From NCBI GenBank assembly GCA_015487835.1, contig WFOY01000213.1, forward strand, positions 1 through 14,194: a DNA stretch of 14,194 nt, read 5' to 3'. The DNA comes from Aquificaceae bacterium (GTDB lineage: Bacteria > Aquificota > Aquificia > Aquificales > Aquificaceae). A program made the translations under genes and the position numbers. Of the stretch, positions 1 to 5,651 are shown in pieces; the stretch's first letter is position 1; the number at the start of each line of letters is the position of its first letter. A model generated the notes under the pieces. It was given only the letters and a program-made list of their open reading frames with translations. It was not told where the DNA came from and searched no databases.

Positions 1-272
1 ACGAGGCTTACCCCGAGATGGCCCTTAGGGAGATGGCCAGGATAAGGGAGGAGACCTTGGAGAGGTTCGGCGTGGAGGAGGTCTTCATCCACCACAGGCT
101 GGGTGTGGTGCCGGTCGGGGAACCCTCCTTCCTGGTCGTTGTCTTCGGAGGTCACAGGGAGGAGACCTTCGGGGCCTGTAGGTACGCCGTAGACGAGACC
201 AAGAGAAGGGCACCCATATGGAAGAAGGAGGTCTTCACCTCCGGAAAGGGTGAGTGGGTCCTGGGGGCTTGA
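1..272 (+). CDS. moaE: Molybdopterin synthase catalytic subunit MoaE (3' part, cut by window start)
   Basis: Large subunit of molybdopterin synthase, which with MoaD transfers sulfur to cyclic pyranopterin monophosphate to make molybdopterin in the cytoplasm. The reading frame is open from base 3 and gives [11 protein letters not shown] before and through the first internal ATG (base 18), so the real start lies upstream. About 89 C-terminal residues are present of a usual 140-150. Visible family motifs are the (Y)EAYxEMA helix, the IHHRLG segment (HRxG-type), and the C-terminal APIWKKE followed by a GKGEWV segment, which carry the conserved lysines of the active site. The stop TGA (270-272) is one base before the moaA ATG, so the two are almost certainly co-transcribed. 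Family assignment is confident; the missing N-terminus cannot be judged. Confidence 0.9.
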   Translation, partial: EAYPEMALREMARIREETLERFGVEEVFIHHRLGVVPVGEPSFLVVVFGGHREETFGACRYAVDETKRRAPIWKKEVFTSGKGEWVLGA

Positions 273-273
273 T

Positions 274-1269
274 ATGCTGAGGGACAGACTCGGAAGACCC
301 CTCAAGGACCTCAGGGTCTCGGTAACGGACAGGTGCAACTTCAGGTGCTTCTTCTGCATGCCTCCCGGAACCAAGATCGATTTCCTCCCCAGGGAGGACC
401 TCCTCTCCTACGAGGAGATAGCGAGGATAGTGAGGATAATGAGAAGCTTAGGAGTGAGGAAGGTCAGGATAACGGGAGGAGAACCCCTAGTCAGGGCACA
501 CCTGGAGAGACTCATAGAACTGATCAGCGAGACCGGTGTGGAGGACATAGCCCTCACCACCAACGGTTACCTTCTACCCGGCAGATCTGGACTCCTCAGA
601 AGTTCGGGGCTGAGGCGCATAACCGTCAGCCTGCCGACCCTTAAGAGGGAGAGGTTCAGGACCTTAGCCTGCAGGGACGTGGATCTTGGAAAGGTTATAG
701 AGGGCATAGAGGAGGCGAAGAGGGAGGGTCTGGAACCTGTGAAGATCAACATGGTCGTCATAAGAGGTTTCAACGATGACGAGATATTAGATGTGGCCGA
801 GTTCTGTAGGGAGAGGGGACTGACTCTTAGGTTCATAGAGTTCATGGATGTGGGTACCTTGAACGGTTGGACCCTCGACAAGGTCGTCCCTGCTGAGGAG
901 ATACTGAAGGTGCTCAGGACCCGTTACACACTTGAGGAGGTGGGTAGAGAGGACCCCAGCGAGACATCACTGAACTTCAGGTATTCTGACACAGACCTCA
1001 CGGTAGGCATAATCGCCTCGGTGACCAAACCCTTCTGCAGAAACTGTACGAGGATCAGGCTGTCAGCCGACGGCAAGGTCTTCACCTGCCTGTTCTCCTC
1101 AAGGGGCGTGGACATAAAGTCGCCCCTCAGGAACGGTGCCTCCGATAAGGAGATAGAGGATATACTCGTTAAAGTCTGGACACATAGGGAGGACAGGTAT
1201 TCAGAGATCCGAAGGGATCTGATCGGTAAGGATATACCCAAGGTGGAGATGTTCAGGGTGGGTGGCTAA
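274..1269 (+). CDS. moaA: GTP 3',8-cyclase MoaA (radical SAM)
   Basis: Catalyses the first step of molybdenum cofactor synthesis, rearranging GTP to 3',8-cyclo-GTP with S-adenosylmethionine. The protein is 331 residues, the usual size. The N-terminal radical SAM cluster is C21-x3-C25-x2-C28 within TDRCNFRCFFC. The SAM-binding GGEPLV motif follows near residue 70. The second 4Fe-4S site near the C-terminus is CRNC followed by a third cysteine 14 residues later (GKVFTC). The chain ends in the diglycine (RVGG) typical of MoaA. I chose ATG 274 over an in-frame GTG at 250 because MLRDRLGRPLKDLRVSVTDRC matches the family N-terminus and the GTG would overlap moaE by 23 bases. It sits one base after moaE. 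Its stop codon interlocks with that of the convergent TetR gene over four bases. Confidence 0.96.
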   Translation: MLRDRLGRPLKDLRVSVTDRCNFRCFFCMPPGTKIDFLPREDLLSYEEIARIVRIMRSLGVRKVRITGGEPLVRAHLERLIELISETGVEDIALTTNGYLLPGRSGLLRSSGLRRITVSLPTLKRERFRTLACRDVDLGKVIEGIEEAKREGLEPVKINMVVIRGFNDDEILDVAEFCRERGLTLRFIEFMDVGTLNGWTLDKVVPAEEILKVLRTRYTLEEVGREDPSETSLNFRYSDTDLTVGIIASVTKPFCRNCTRIRLSADGKVFTCLFSSRGVDIKSPLRNGASDKEIEDILVKVWTHREDRYSEIRRDLIGKDIPKVEMFRVGG

Positions 1270-1841
1270 GCCCTCAGCCCACCTAAGATAACCTTCTTCA
1301 CAGTCTCCCTGTCCTTTATTATCCTGCCCCTTCTGCCCCTTATGAACCACTGGAAAACCTTGGCCTGCATAAAACCTATGAAGGAGAGGCTGATCTCCTC
1401 CACATCTATGTCAGACCTTATGGTTCCCTCCCTTATGCCCTCCTCCAGGATCTCCCTTACCCTCTTAGCGTAGGCGTTCAGGAAATCAAAGATCATCTTC
1501 CTGAACTTCCTCCTGTTCGTTCTGGAGAACTCGAAGCAGAGTATCGGCGTTATGCCCTTCGTCTCCTCTAAAAGGTCCATGTGCCCCTCAAGTATGAGGT
1601 CCAGCTTCTCGAGGGCGTCTCTCCCCCTTCTGGTGGCCTCGTCGATCCTCCTAAGACACTCCTCCGTGTACCTGGTGACTATCTCCTCAGCTATCGAGTC
1701 CATGGAGGGGAAGTGCTTGAATATGGCAGCGTCCGATATGCCCAGCCTATCTCCTATGTTCCTTGCAGTGAACATCTTTAGGCCTTCGTAGGCTATTATC
1801 TGGGCACCGGCCCTCAGGATCCTCTCACGGGTTCCCAGCAT
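1266..1841 (-). CDS. TetR/AcrR-family transcriptional regulator, last gene of the sqr operon
   Basis: A 191-residue one-component regulator. Residues 1-50 form the TetR DNA-binding domain, with the helix-turn-helix around TARNIGDRLGISDAAIFKHF and the familiar HFxSMDxI continuation. The rest is the variable ligand-binding and dimer domain, so the ligand cannot be read from sequence. It has two cysteines, C62 and C102, both in the ligand-binding part. I prefer ATG 1841 because the homologous region begins there. An in-frame ATG at 1892 would add 17 poorly TetR-like residues and overlap sqr by 29 bases. No clear Shine-Dalgarno precedes 1841; translation may be coupled to sqr, which ends 22 bases upstream. 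The same-strand position behind sqr, and the palindrome at the sqr promoter, suggest it represses its own operon. That role is inference; family membership is clear. Confidence 0.9.
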   Translation of the reverse strand: MLGTRERILRAGAQIIAYEGLKMFTARNIGDRLGISDAAIFKHFPSMDSIAEEIVTRYTEECLRRIDEATRRGRDALEKLDLILEGHMDLLEETKGITPILCFEFSRTNRRKFRKMIFDFLNAYAKRVREILEEGIREGTIRSDIDVEEISLSFIGFMQAKVFQWFIRGRRGRIIKDRETVKKVILGGLRA

Positions 1842-1863
1842 TACTGAAAGTATAGCAGAACCC

Positions 1864-3147
1864 TCACGTGGGTGAACCCTCGCAGCTATCACAGGGTTCC
1901 ACGGCCTTCATCCTGAGGATCTTCTCCACAAGAAACTCCTCAAAGCTTGGGTATATATTGCCCCTCTTAACCTTCCAGAGGAAGTACCTCTCGAAGGCGG
2001 TCTTAGCCCAGTGGACCCACCTTCCTTTCCTTGACTTTACCCAGATCCTCGGAGGGATCACAGGGTTGGCGAGGAAACCGATCCCCTCATCCCCCATGTC
2101 AGCTATGCAGAGGGCAGCTAAGGTGGGCGCGTACCTTTCCTTTAGGCCTTTTATGTCGGCCACTATGTTGAAAGCCGCAGCCCTGGCCATACCCTCTATC
2201 ATCTGCCCCGTCTTAGGGGTCCCCGTTGGGACAGGTGTCTGGTCTACCGGGGGTATGAAAGCAACCACACCGACACCGTATACGTTACCGTAGGAGGGAT
2301 TCTGGAAGCACTTGTTAACTATAACCATACCGTTCTTTGGGTGGGCTACCTTGCTACCTGCGGACAGGACCACCTCAGGCCCTGCGAACTTGGGCATCAG
2401 CATGGTGAACTTGGAGGGAAGGTCCCTTGTGTTGCCCTCCAGGTCCTCGTAGACTACCCTCTCCCTCTCCACAGCCTTCACCTTTACGTTCGTCACGTAC
2501 CTTATGTCCTTCTCAGCGAACAGGTCCTCCATCAACCTTCTGGATGTCCCTATACCCCCGAGTCCGAGGTGACCAAGGTAAGGTTCCGAGGTCACGTAAG
2601 TTATAGACACCCTCCTCCTGAGACCTCTTTTAACCAGCTCATGGTGAACCATGAGGGCGAACTCGTAAGCGGGCCCAAAGCAGCTCACCCCTGGGATCGC
2701 ACCTACGACCACGGGGCCAGGATCCCTACAGAGGGCCTCGAACCTATCCCTTGTGGCCGCGGCGTGTTCGGCAGTGCATATGGACGCCGAGTTCTCCTCC
2801 ATGCCCTCGGCTTCGAACACAAGTTTTGGACCGGTCGCTATCACCAGATAGTCGTACCCTATCTCCCTGCCTGAGGAGGTCCACACCTTGCAGAGGTCAG
2901 GGTCTATCCTCTCGGCCCTCTCGTTTATAAACTCTACGCCAGCCCTGGACAGAACCGGACCCAGGGGGACCGTTATGTCCTCGAACCTCCTCCATCCCAT
3001 AGCCAAGTGAGGGTAGGCAGGTGTGAACCCAAAGTACGGTCTGTCCGATATCAGGGTGATCCTGATGTCCTTGGAGATCTTTTTTAGATTATAGGCGGTG
3101 GCTAAACCCCCTATCCCTCCTCCGATTACGACCACATGTTTTGTCAT
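1864..3147 (-). CDS. sqr: Sulfide:quinone oxidoreductase, Aquifex-like (type I)
   Basis: Monotopic membrane flavoprotein that oxidises sulfide to polysulfide or sulfur and reduces the quinone pool. The protein is 427 residues. It opens with the FAD dinucleotide fold VVIGGGIGGLATAYNL (residues 6-21), with a second nucleotide-fold segment near 95-107 (YDYLVIATGPKLV). Cysteines fall at C124 (SICTAEHA), C156 (GVSCFGPAYEF) and C347 (LCIADMG). From memory these are the numbered catalytic and flavin-linking cysteines of the A. aeolicus enzyme. The quinone/FAD region VPTGTPKTGQMIE and the amphipathic C-terminal tail (about 375-412), thought to anchor it to the membrane, are present. The tail ends in CDSC. 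Start ATG 3147 follows GGAGGG at six bases. A TetR gene follows on the same strand and an oxidase operon diverges upstream, fitting sulfide-driven aerobic respiration. Confidence 0.96.
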   Translation of the reverse strand: MTKHVVVIGGGIGGLATAYNLKKISKDIRITLISDRPYFGFTPAYPHLAMGWRRFEDITVPLGPVLSRAGVEFINERAERIDPDLCKVWTSSGREIGYDYLVIATGPKLVFEAEGMEENSASICTAEHAAATRDRFEALCRDPGPVVVGAIPGVSCFGPAYEFALMVHHELVKRGLRRRVSITYVTSEPYLGHLGLGGIGTSRRLMEDLFAEKDIRYVTNVKVKAVERERVVYEDLEGNTRDLPSKFTMLMPKFAGPEVVLSAGSKVAHPKNGMVIVNKCFQNPSYGNVYGVGVVAFIPPVDQTPVPTGTPKTGQMIEGMARAAAFNIVADIKGLKERYAPTLAALCIADMGDEGIGFLANPVIPPRIWVKSRKGRWVHWAKTAFERYFLWKVKRGNIYPSFEEFLVEKILRMKAVEPCDSCEGSPT

Positions 3148-3170
3148 GACAAGCCCTCCGGTCAGTTTTA

Positions 3171-3184
3171 TTAGTAAGTACTAA
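3171..3184. promoter_or_regulatory. Candidate TetR operator at the sqr transcription start
   Basis: A perfect inverted repeat TTAGTA-AG-TACTAA. It lies 24 bases upstream of the sqr start codon and covers about +4 to +17 relative to the start site predicted from the -10 box at 3194-3199. That is a position where a bound repressor would block transcription. The sequence resembles short TetR-family operators in type. The link to the TetR gene two genes downstream is inference. Confidence 0.6.
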
Positions 3185-3193
3185 CTCCTTTAA

Positions 3194-3223
3194 ATTATAG
3201 CTTGAATCTCCCAAAGAGTGTAA
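3194..3223 (-). promoter_or_regulatory. Predicted sigma-70-type promoter of sqr
   Basis: On the minus strand, a consensus -10 TATAAT (3194-3199) is preceded after an 18-base spacer by TTACAC (3218-3223) as the -35. The predicted start near 3187 gives a leader of about 40 bases that contains the palindrome at 3171-3184 and the GGAGGG ribosome binding site. The -10 is perfect; the -35 is weak, which would suit an activated promoter. Confidence 0.65.
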
Positions 3224-3238
3224 GAAATGAAATCTTAC
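3220..3238. promoter_or_regulatory. Dyad centred near -42 of the sqr promoter
   Basis: Inverted repeat GTAAGA-N7-TCTTAC with perfect six-base arms. It overlaps the predicted sqr -35 box, and its centre (3229) is at about -42 from the predicted start site. That is the usual position for an activator binding next to RNA polymerase. No regulator can be named. Confidence 0.4.
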
Positions 3239-3250
3239 CTGTAACTCATT

Positions 3251-3263
3251 TTTCTTCAAGAAA
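3251..3263. promoter_or_regulatory. Perfect dyad between the two divergent promoters
   Basis: TTTCTT-C-AAGAAA, arms fully complementary around one central base. It sits between the -35 boxes of sqr and coxC, centred at about -70 for sqr and -45 for coxC. It could be a shared regulator site, or a chance AT-rich palindrome. Confidence 0.3.
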
Positions 3264-3266
3264 GAC

Positions 3267-3295
3267 TTGCACTTCCTACACCCCCGCTATATGAT
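3267..3295 (+). promoter_or_regulatory. Predicted sigma-70-type promoter of the cox operon
   Basis: TTGCAC (3267-3272) and TATGAT (3290-3295) are separated by 17 bases, the ideal spacing. The predicted start is near 3302, giving a leader of about 54 bases before coxC. The leader carries the dyad at 3306-3319 and a GGAGGG site six bases before the start codon. Confidence 0.6.
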
Positions 3296-3305
3296 ATATG
3301 TCAAG

Positions 3306-3319
3306 CTGATTTATATCAG
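3306..3319. promoter_or_regulatory. CRP/FNR-like dyad just downstream of the cox start site
   Basis: CTGAT-TTAT-ATCAG has perfect five-base arms with a four-base spacer. It matches the FNR consensus TTGAT-N4-ATCAA at four of five positions in each half. At roughly +5 to +18 it would act as a repression site. No FNR-type gene is in this window, so the assignment rests on pattern alone. A short RNA hairpin is the alternative. Confidence 0.35.
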
Positions 3320-3355
3320 GGCGTTGAACATATGTTTACTTAAGGAGGGCTTGAG

Positions 3356-4135
3356 ATGGCGCAGGGAGCTGTCCATGAAGCTCACCATGAGTGGAGTGTT
3401 TGGCCCCTACCAATAGGCATAGGGACGCTACTCGTACCCATAGCTATAACGCTCTTCTTCCATTACCAGAGGCAGCTTGCGGGTCTGATAGTGGGAGGGG
3501 TTGCGATCGTTCTCATCCTGGTCGGGGCCGCAGGTTGGGCCAACGAGCACTTTACAAGAGAGTCCGACGTGGGCTTCGGGTGGATAGGTACGTTCGCCTT
3601 TCTCGTCTCTGAGATAGTTATATTCGGAACGCTCTTCGCAGCCTTCTGGATGGCACGGACAGCCCACGCAGACGAGTGGTCCAAGTGGGTGCCTGAAGGG
3701 GTAAGTCTTGGTATGGCAGGCGTACTTACCCTCATACTCTGGGCGTCCAGCTTCACTATATTTAAAGCTGAGACGGTCCTCGAGGAGGAGGGCGACACGG
3801 GAAAGGCTTTGATGTGGACCTTTCTTACCTTTATACTGGGTGCCCTGTTCGTTCTGCTGCACGTGAGGGAGTGGGCCCATCTCTGGGCTGAAGGGTTTAC
3901 CTTGAGTTCCAATATGTACGGTACTGGGTTTTACTCGCTGACAGGACTGCATACATCCCACGTGCTTGTGGGGCTTTTAGCCCAGCTTTACGTGATGGGC
4001 CTCCTCCTAACCGGCAAGATGACCAAGGAGAGACCTACACTGATGAAGGGGGTTTCCGTTTACTGGCACTTCGTTGATGTGATGTGGATGCTCGTGGCTG
4101 GAACAGCCTATCTTGTAGGGAGCACGGCTATATGA
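3356..4135 (+). CDS. coxC: Cytochrome c oxidase subunit III
   Basis: Integral membrane subunit of an A-type heme-copper oxidase; it carries no metal but stabilises subunit I. The protein is 259 residues with about seven hydrophobic segments. Conserved features are the SEIVIFGTLFAAFW segment (85-98, with the conserved glutamate E86), FYSLTGLHTSHVLVG (192-206) and YWHFVDVMW (236-244) in the last helix pair. The start codon ATG 3356 follows GGAGGG at six bases. It is the first gene of coxC-sco-coxB-coxA. Placing subunit III first differs from the common coxB-coxA-coxC order. Its stop overlaps the sco start (ATGA at 4132-4135), indicating translational coupling. Assignment is confident. Confidence 0.93.
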   Translation: MAQGAVHEAHHEWSVWPLPIGIGTLLVPIAITLFFHYQRQLAGLIVGGVAIVLILVGAAGWANEHFTRESDVGFGWIGTFAFLVSEIVIFGTLFAAFWMARTAHADEWSKWVPEGVSLGMAGVLTLILWASSFTIFKAETVLEEEGDTGKALMWTFLTFILGALFVLLHVREWAHLWAEGFTLSSNMYGTGFYSLTGLHTSHVLVGLLAQLYVMGLLLTGKMTKERPTLMKGVSVYWHFVDVMWMLVAGTAYLVGSTAI

Positions 4136-4923
4136 GGTTGGTCCTTACGTTCCTTATGCTTGCGGGTTACGCTCTGGCTACGGTTGTGGGAGGTGCCCAA
4201 GTATTCAAAAAGGACTTTTTTGACCCCTCCACACTCAGGATCGACGAGGGCAGATACCTCGGAAACTTCGTGGCGAACGTGGAGGTCATACTCGAAGACG
4301 GAACAAGAAAGAAGATCTACGACCTTATAAAGGATAAGCCCACAATACTTCTGCTCTCGTACTACACCTGTGAGGGATCCTGCCCCCTCAGGATAGACAA
4401 CCTGAACAAGCTGATAAAGACCACCTCTCTGAAGAAGAGGGACTTCAGGGTGCTCGTCCTCTCCTTCGACAGGGAGGACACCCTCGAGGATCTCAAACAC
4501 TTCAAGGAGGCCCACGGACCCTTCACAGACCACTGGGTCTTCGGTCTGATACCCCCTGAGGACATAGAGACCCTCACAGGTAGCGTAGGGTTTAAGTTCT
4601 TTTACTCCGAGAGGGACAAGACCTTCGTACACACCAACGTTTACATATTCCTGTCTCCGGACGGGAGGATAACCAGATACCTCTTCGGGGTGGTCCCCGA
4701 GGAGAAGGACGTTAGGATAGCCCTTGTAGAGGCGGAGAGCGGGAAGACCCAACTCAGCTCCCTGGTGGATCTAGCCCTTCTCGTGTGCTACACCTACGAC
4801 CCCTCCAGGAGCACCTTCGTGGTCAGCCCGACCATAATCTTCGGAGGCATAGGGTTCGCTCTGTTTGGAAGTGTGGCCCTGTTCGCCCTCATATCGGGCA
4901 GATTAGCAAGAAGGGAGGTGTGA
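4132..4923 (+). CDS. sco: SCO1/SenC-family copper chaperone with C-terminal membrane anchor
   Basis: Thioredoxin-fold protein that delivers copper to, or keeps reduced, the CuA cysteines of oxidase subunit II on the periplasmic side. The protein is 263 residues with an N-terminal signal or anchor (about 1-21). It has the copper-binding C80-x3-C84 motif (YYTCEGSC) and the third ligand H167 (FVHTNVYIFL) in the usual order. Unlike classical Sco proteins it also has a C-terminal hydrophobic helix (about 231-256) preceded by CYTYDPS. I recall this arrangement from other bacterial SCO-like proteins, with the domain held between two anchors or a cleaved signal plus one anchor. The ATG at 4132 overlaps the coxC stop. 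An upstream in-frame ATG at 4084 would lie inside coxC and break up the signal sequence. coxB follows after three bases. Confidence 0.9.
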   Translation: MRLVLTFLMLAGYALATVVGGAQVFKKDFFDPSTLRIDEGRYLGNFVANVEVILEDGTRKKIYDLIKDKPTILLLSYYTCEGSCPLRIDNLNKLIKTTSLKKRDFRVLVLSFDREDTLEDLKHFKEAHGPFTDHWVFGLIPPEDIETLTGSVGFKFFYSERDKTFVHTNVYIFLSPDGRITRYLFGVVPEEKDVRIALVEAESGKTQLSSLVDLALLVCYTYDPSRSTFVVSPTIIFGGIGFALFGSVALFALISGRLARREV

Positions 4924-4926
4924 GTT

Positions 4927-5637
4927 ATGGATCAGGTCTTTGCCTATCCAGCCAAGTGGTGGAACGAAGCGGTCGTGGTGTGGCTGGTGGTGGCTGTGGT
5001 GATCTACGCTGTAACCGCAGTGCCGGGTCTTTACTTCATCATGAAGTACAGGTTTAGGCCTGGGGAGAGAGAGGTGGGAGACCATGAGAAACACGGCCAC
5101 TGGGGTCTGGAGGCGCTCTGGACGATAGTTCCCACCATAGTGGTACTGGTCCTCGCCACATACTCCTTTGCCGTCTTCAAAAAGCAGAGGACGGTCCCCG
5201 AGGACGCCATGACCCTGAAGGTAACAGGCTTCATGTGGGGATGGCAGGTTGAGTATCTGGACGACAAGGGCAACACGGTGAAAACTGTGGTCACAGCCTA
5301 CAACCCCACCAGTTACGAAGCTCCCGAAGACCAGAAGATCGTTGTCCCCGCCGGAAAACCGATCAAGGTCCTGCTGACCTCCATGGACGTGGTTCACGCC
5401 TTTTACGTCATGCCCGCCAAGATAGTGGAGGACGCTGTCCCTGGAAGGATCACCTACCTCTGGTTCCAGATCAACAAACCCGGCGAGTACTGGGTCTTCT
5501 GCAGGGAGTTCTGTGGTACCGGGCACTCCCACATGTTCGCCAAGCTCAAGGTAGTGCCACCTGACCAGTTCGCCGCTTGGCTGAAAGGGGAGACCGACTT
5601 CGCAAAGCAGCCCGATGAGATAAAGGAGAACATATAA
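4927..5637 (+). CDS. coxB: Cytochrome c oxidase subunit II (CuA)
   Basis: Takes electrons from cytochrome c at the binuclear CuA centre and passes them to subunit I. The protein is 236 residues. Two membrane helices lie at about 15-38 and 62-84, followed by a periplasmic cupredoxin domain. CuA ligands are all present: H157 (DVVHAF), then C192, E194, C196, H200 and M203 in CREFCGTGHSHM. The aromatic electron-entry segment reads MWGWQVEY (103-110). There is no fused cytochrome c domain, so this is aa3-like rather than caa3-like, and no lipobox is seen. ATG 4927 follows GGGAGGTG near the end of sco. The AAGGAGGTG ribosome site for coxA overlaps its own stop codon. It depends on the adjacent Sco for metallation. 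Confidence 0.96.
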   Translation: MDQVFAYPAKWWNEAVVVWLVVAVVIYAVTAVPGLYFIMKYRFRPGEREVGDHEKHGHWGLEALWTIVPTIVVLVLATYSFAVFKKQRTVPEDAMTLKVTGFMWGWQVEYLDDKGNTVKTVVTAYNPTSYEAPEDQKIVVPAGKPIKVLLTSMDVVHAFYVMPAKIVEDAVPGRITYLWFQINKPGEYWVFCREFCGTGHSHMFAKLKVVPPDQFAAWLKGETDFAKQPDEIKENI

Positions 5638-5651
5638 GGAGGTGCGGTGAT

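Noticed and set aside
250..273. GTG start for moaA at 250
   Set aside because: It would overlap moaE and add eight residues not typical of the family. ATG 274 gives the standard N-terminus.
1842..1892. Longer TetR protein from ATG 1892, or a separate promoter for it
   Set aside because: The extra 17 residues do not look like the family N-terminus and overlap sqr. A TATACT hexamer upstream of ATG 1841 exists, but its -35 partner is weak and a leaderless start would be required.
2341..2874. Long open frame of 177 codons on the plus strand opposite sqr
   Set aside because: It is antisense to a highly conserved enzyme, has no recognisable domain and a low-complexity His/Gly/Pro-rich product. 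This is a by-product of codon bias.
3327..3336. AACATATGTT palindrome in the coxC leader
   Set aside because: Ten bases only, with no extension of the symmetry. Such palindromes are common by chance in AT-rich leaders.
4108..4752. Open frame of 214 codons on the minus strand opposite sco
   Set aside because: It is the shadow of a well-supported gene, with no ribosome site or family motif. Similar long shadows lie opposite coxB, coxC and the reductase gene, so they are a composition effect.
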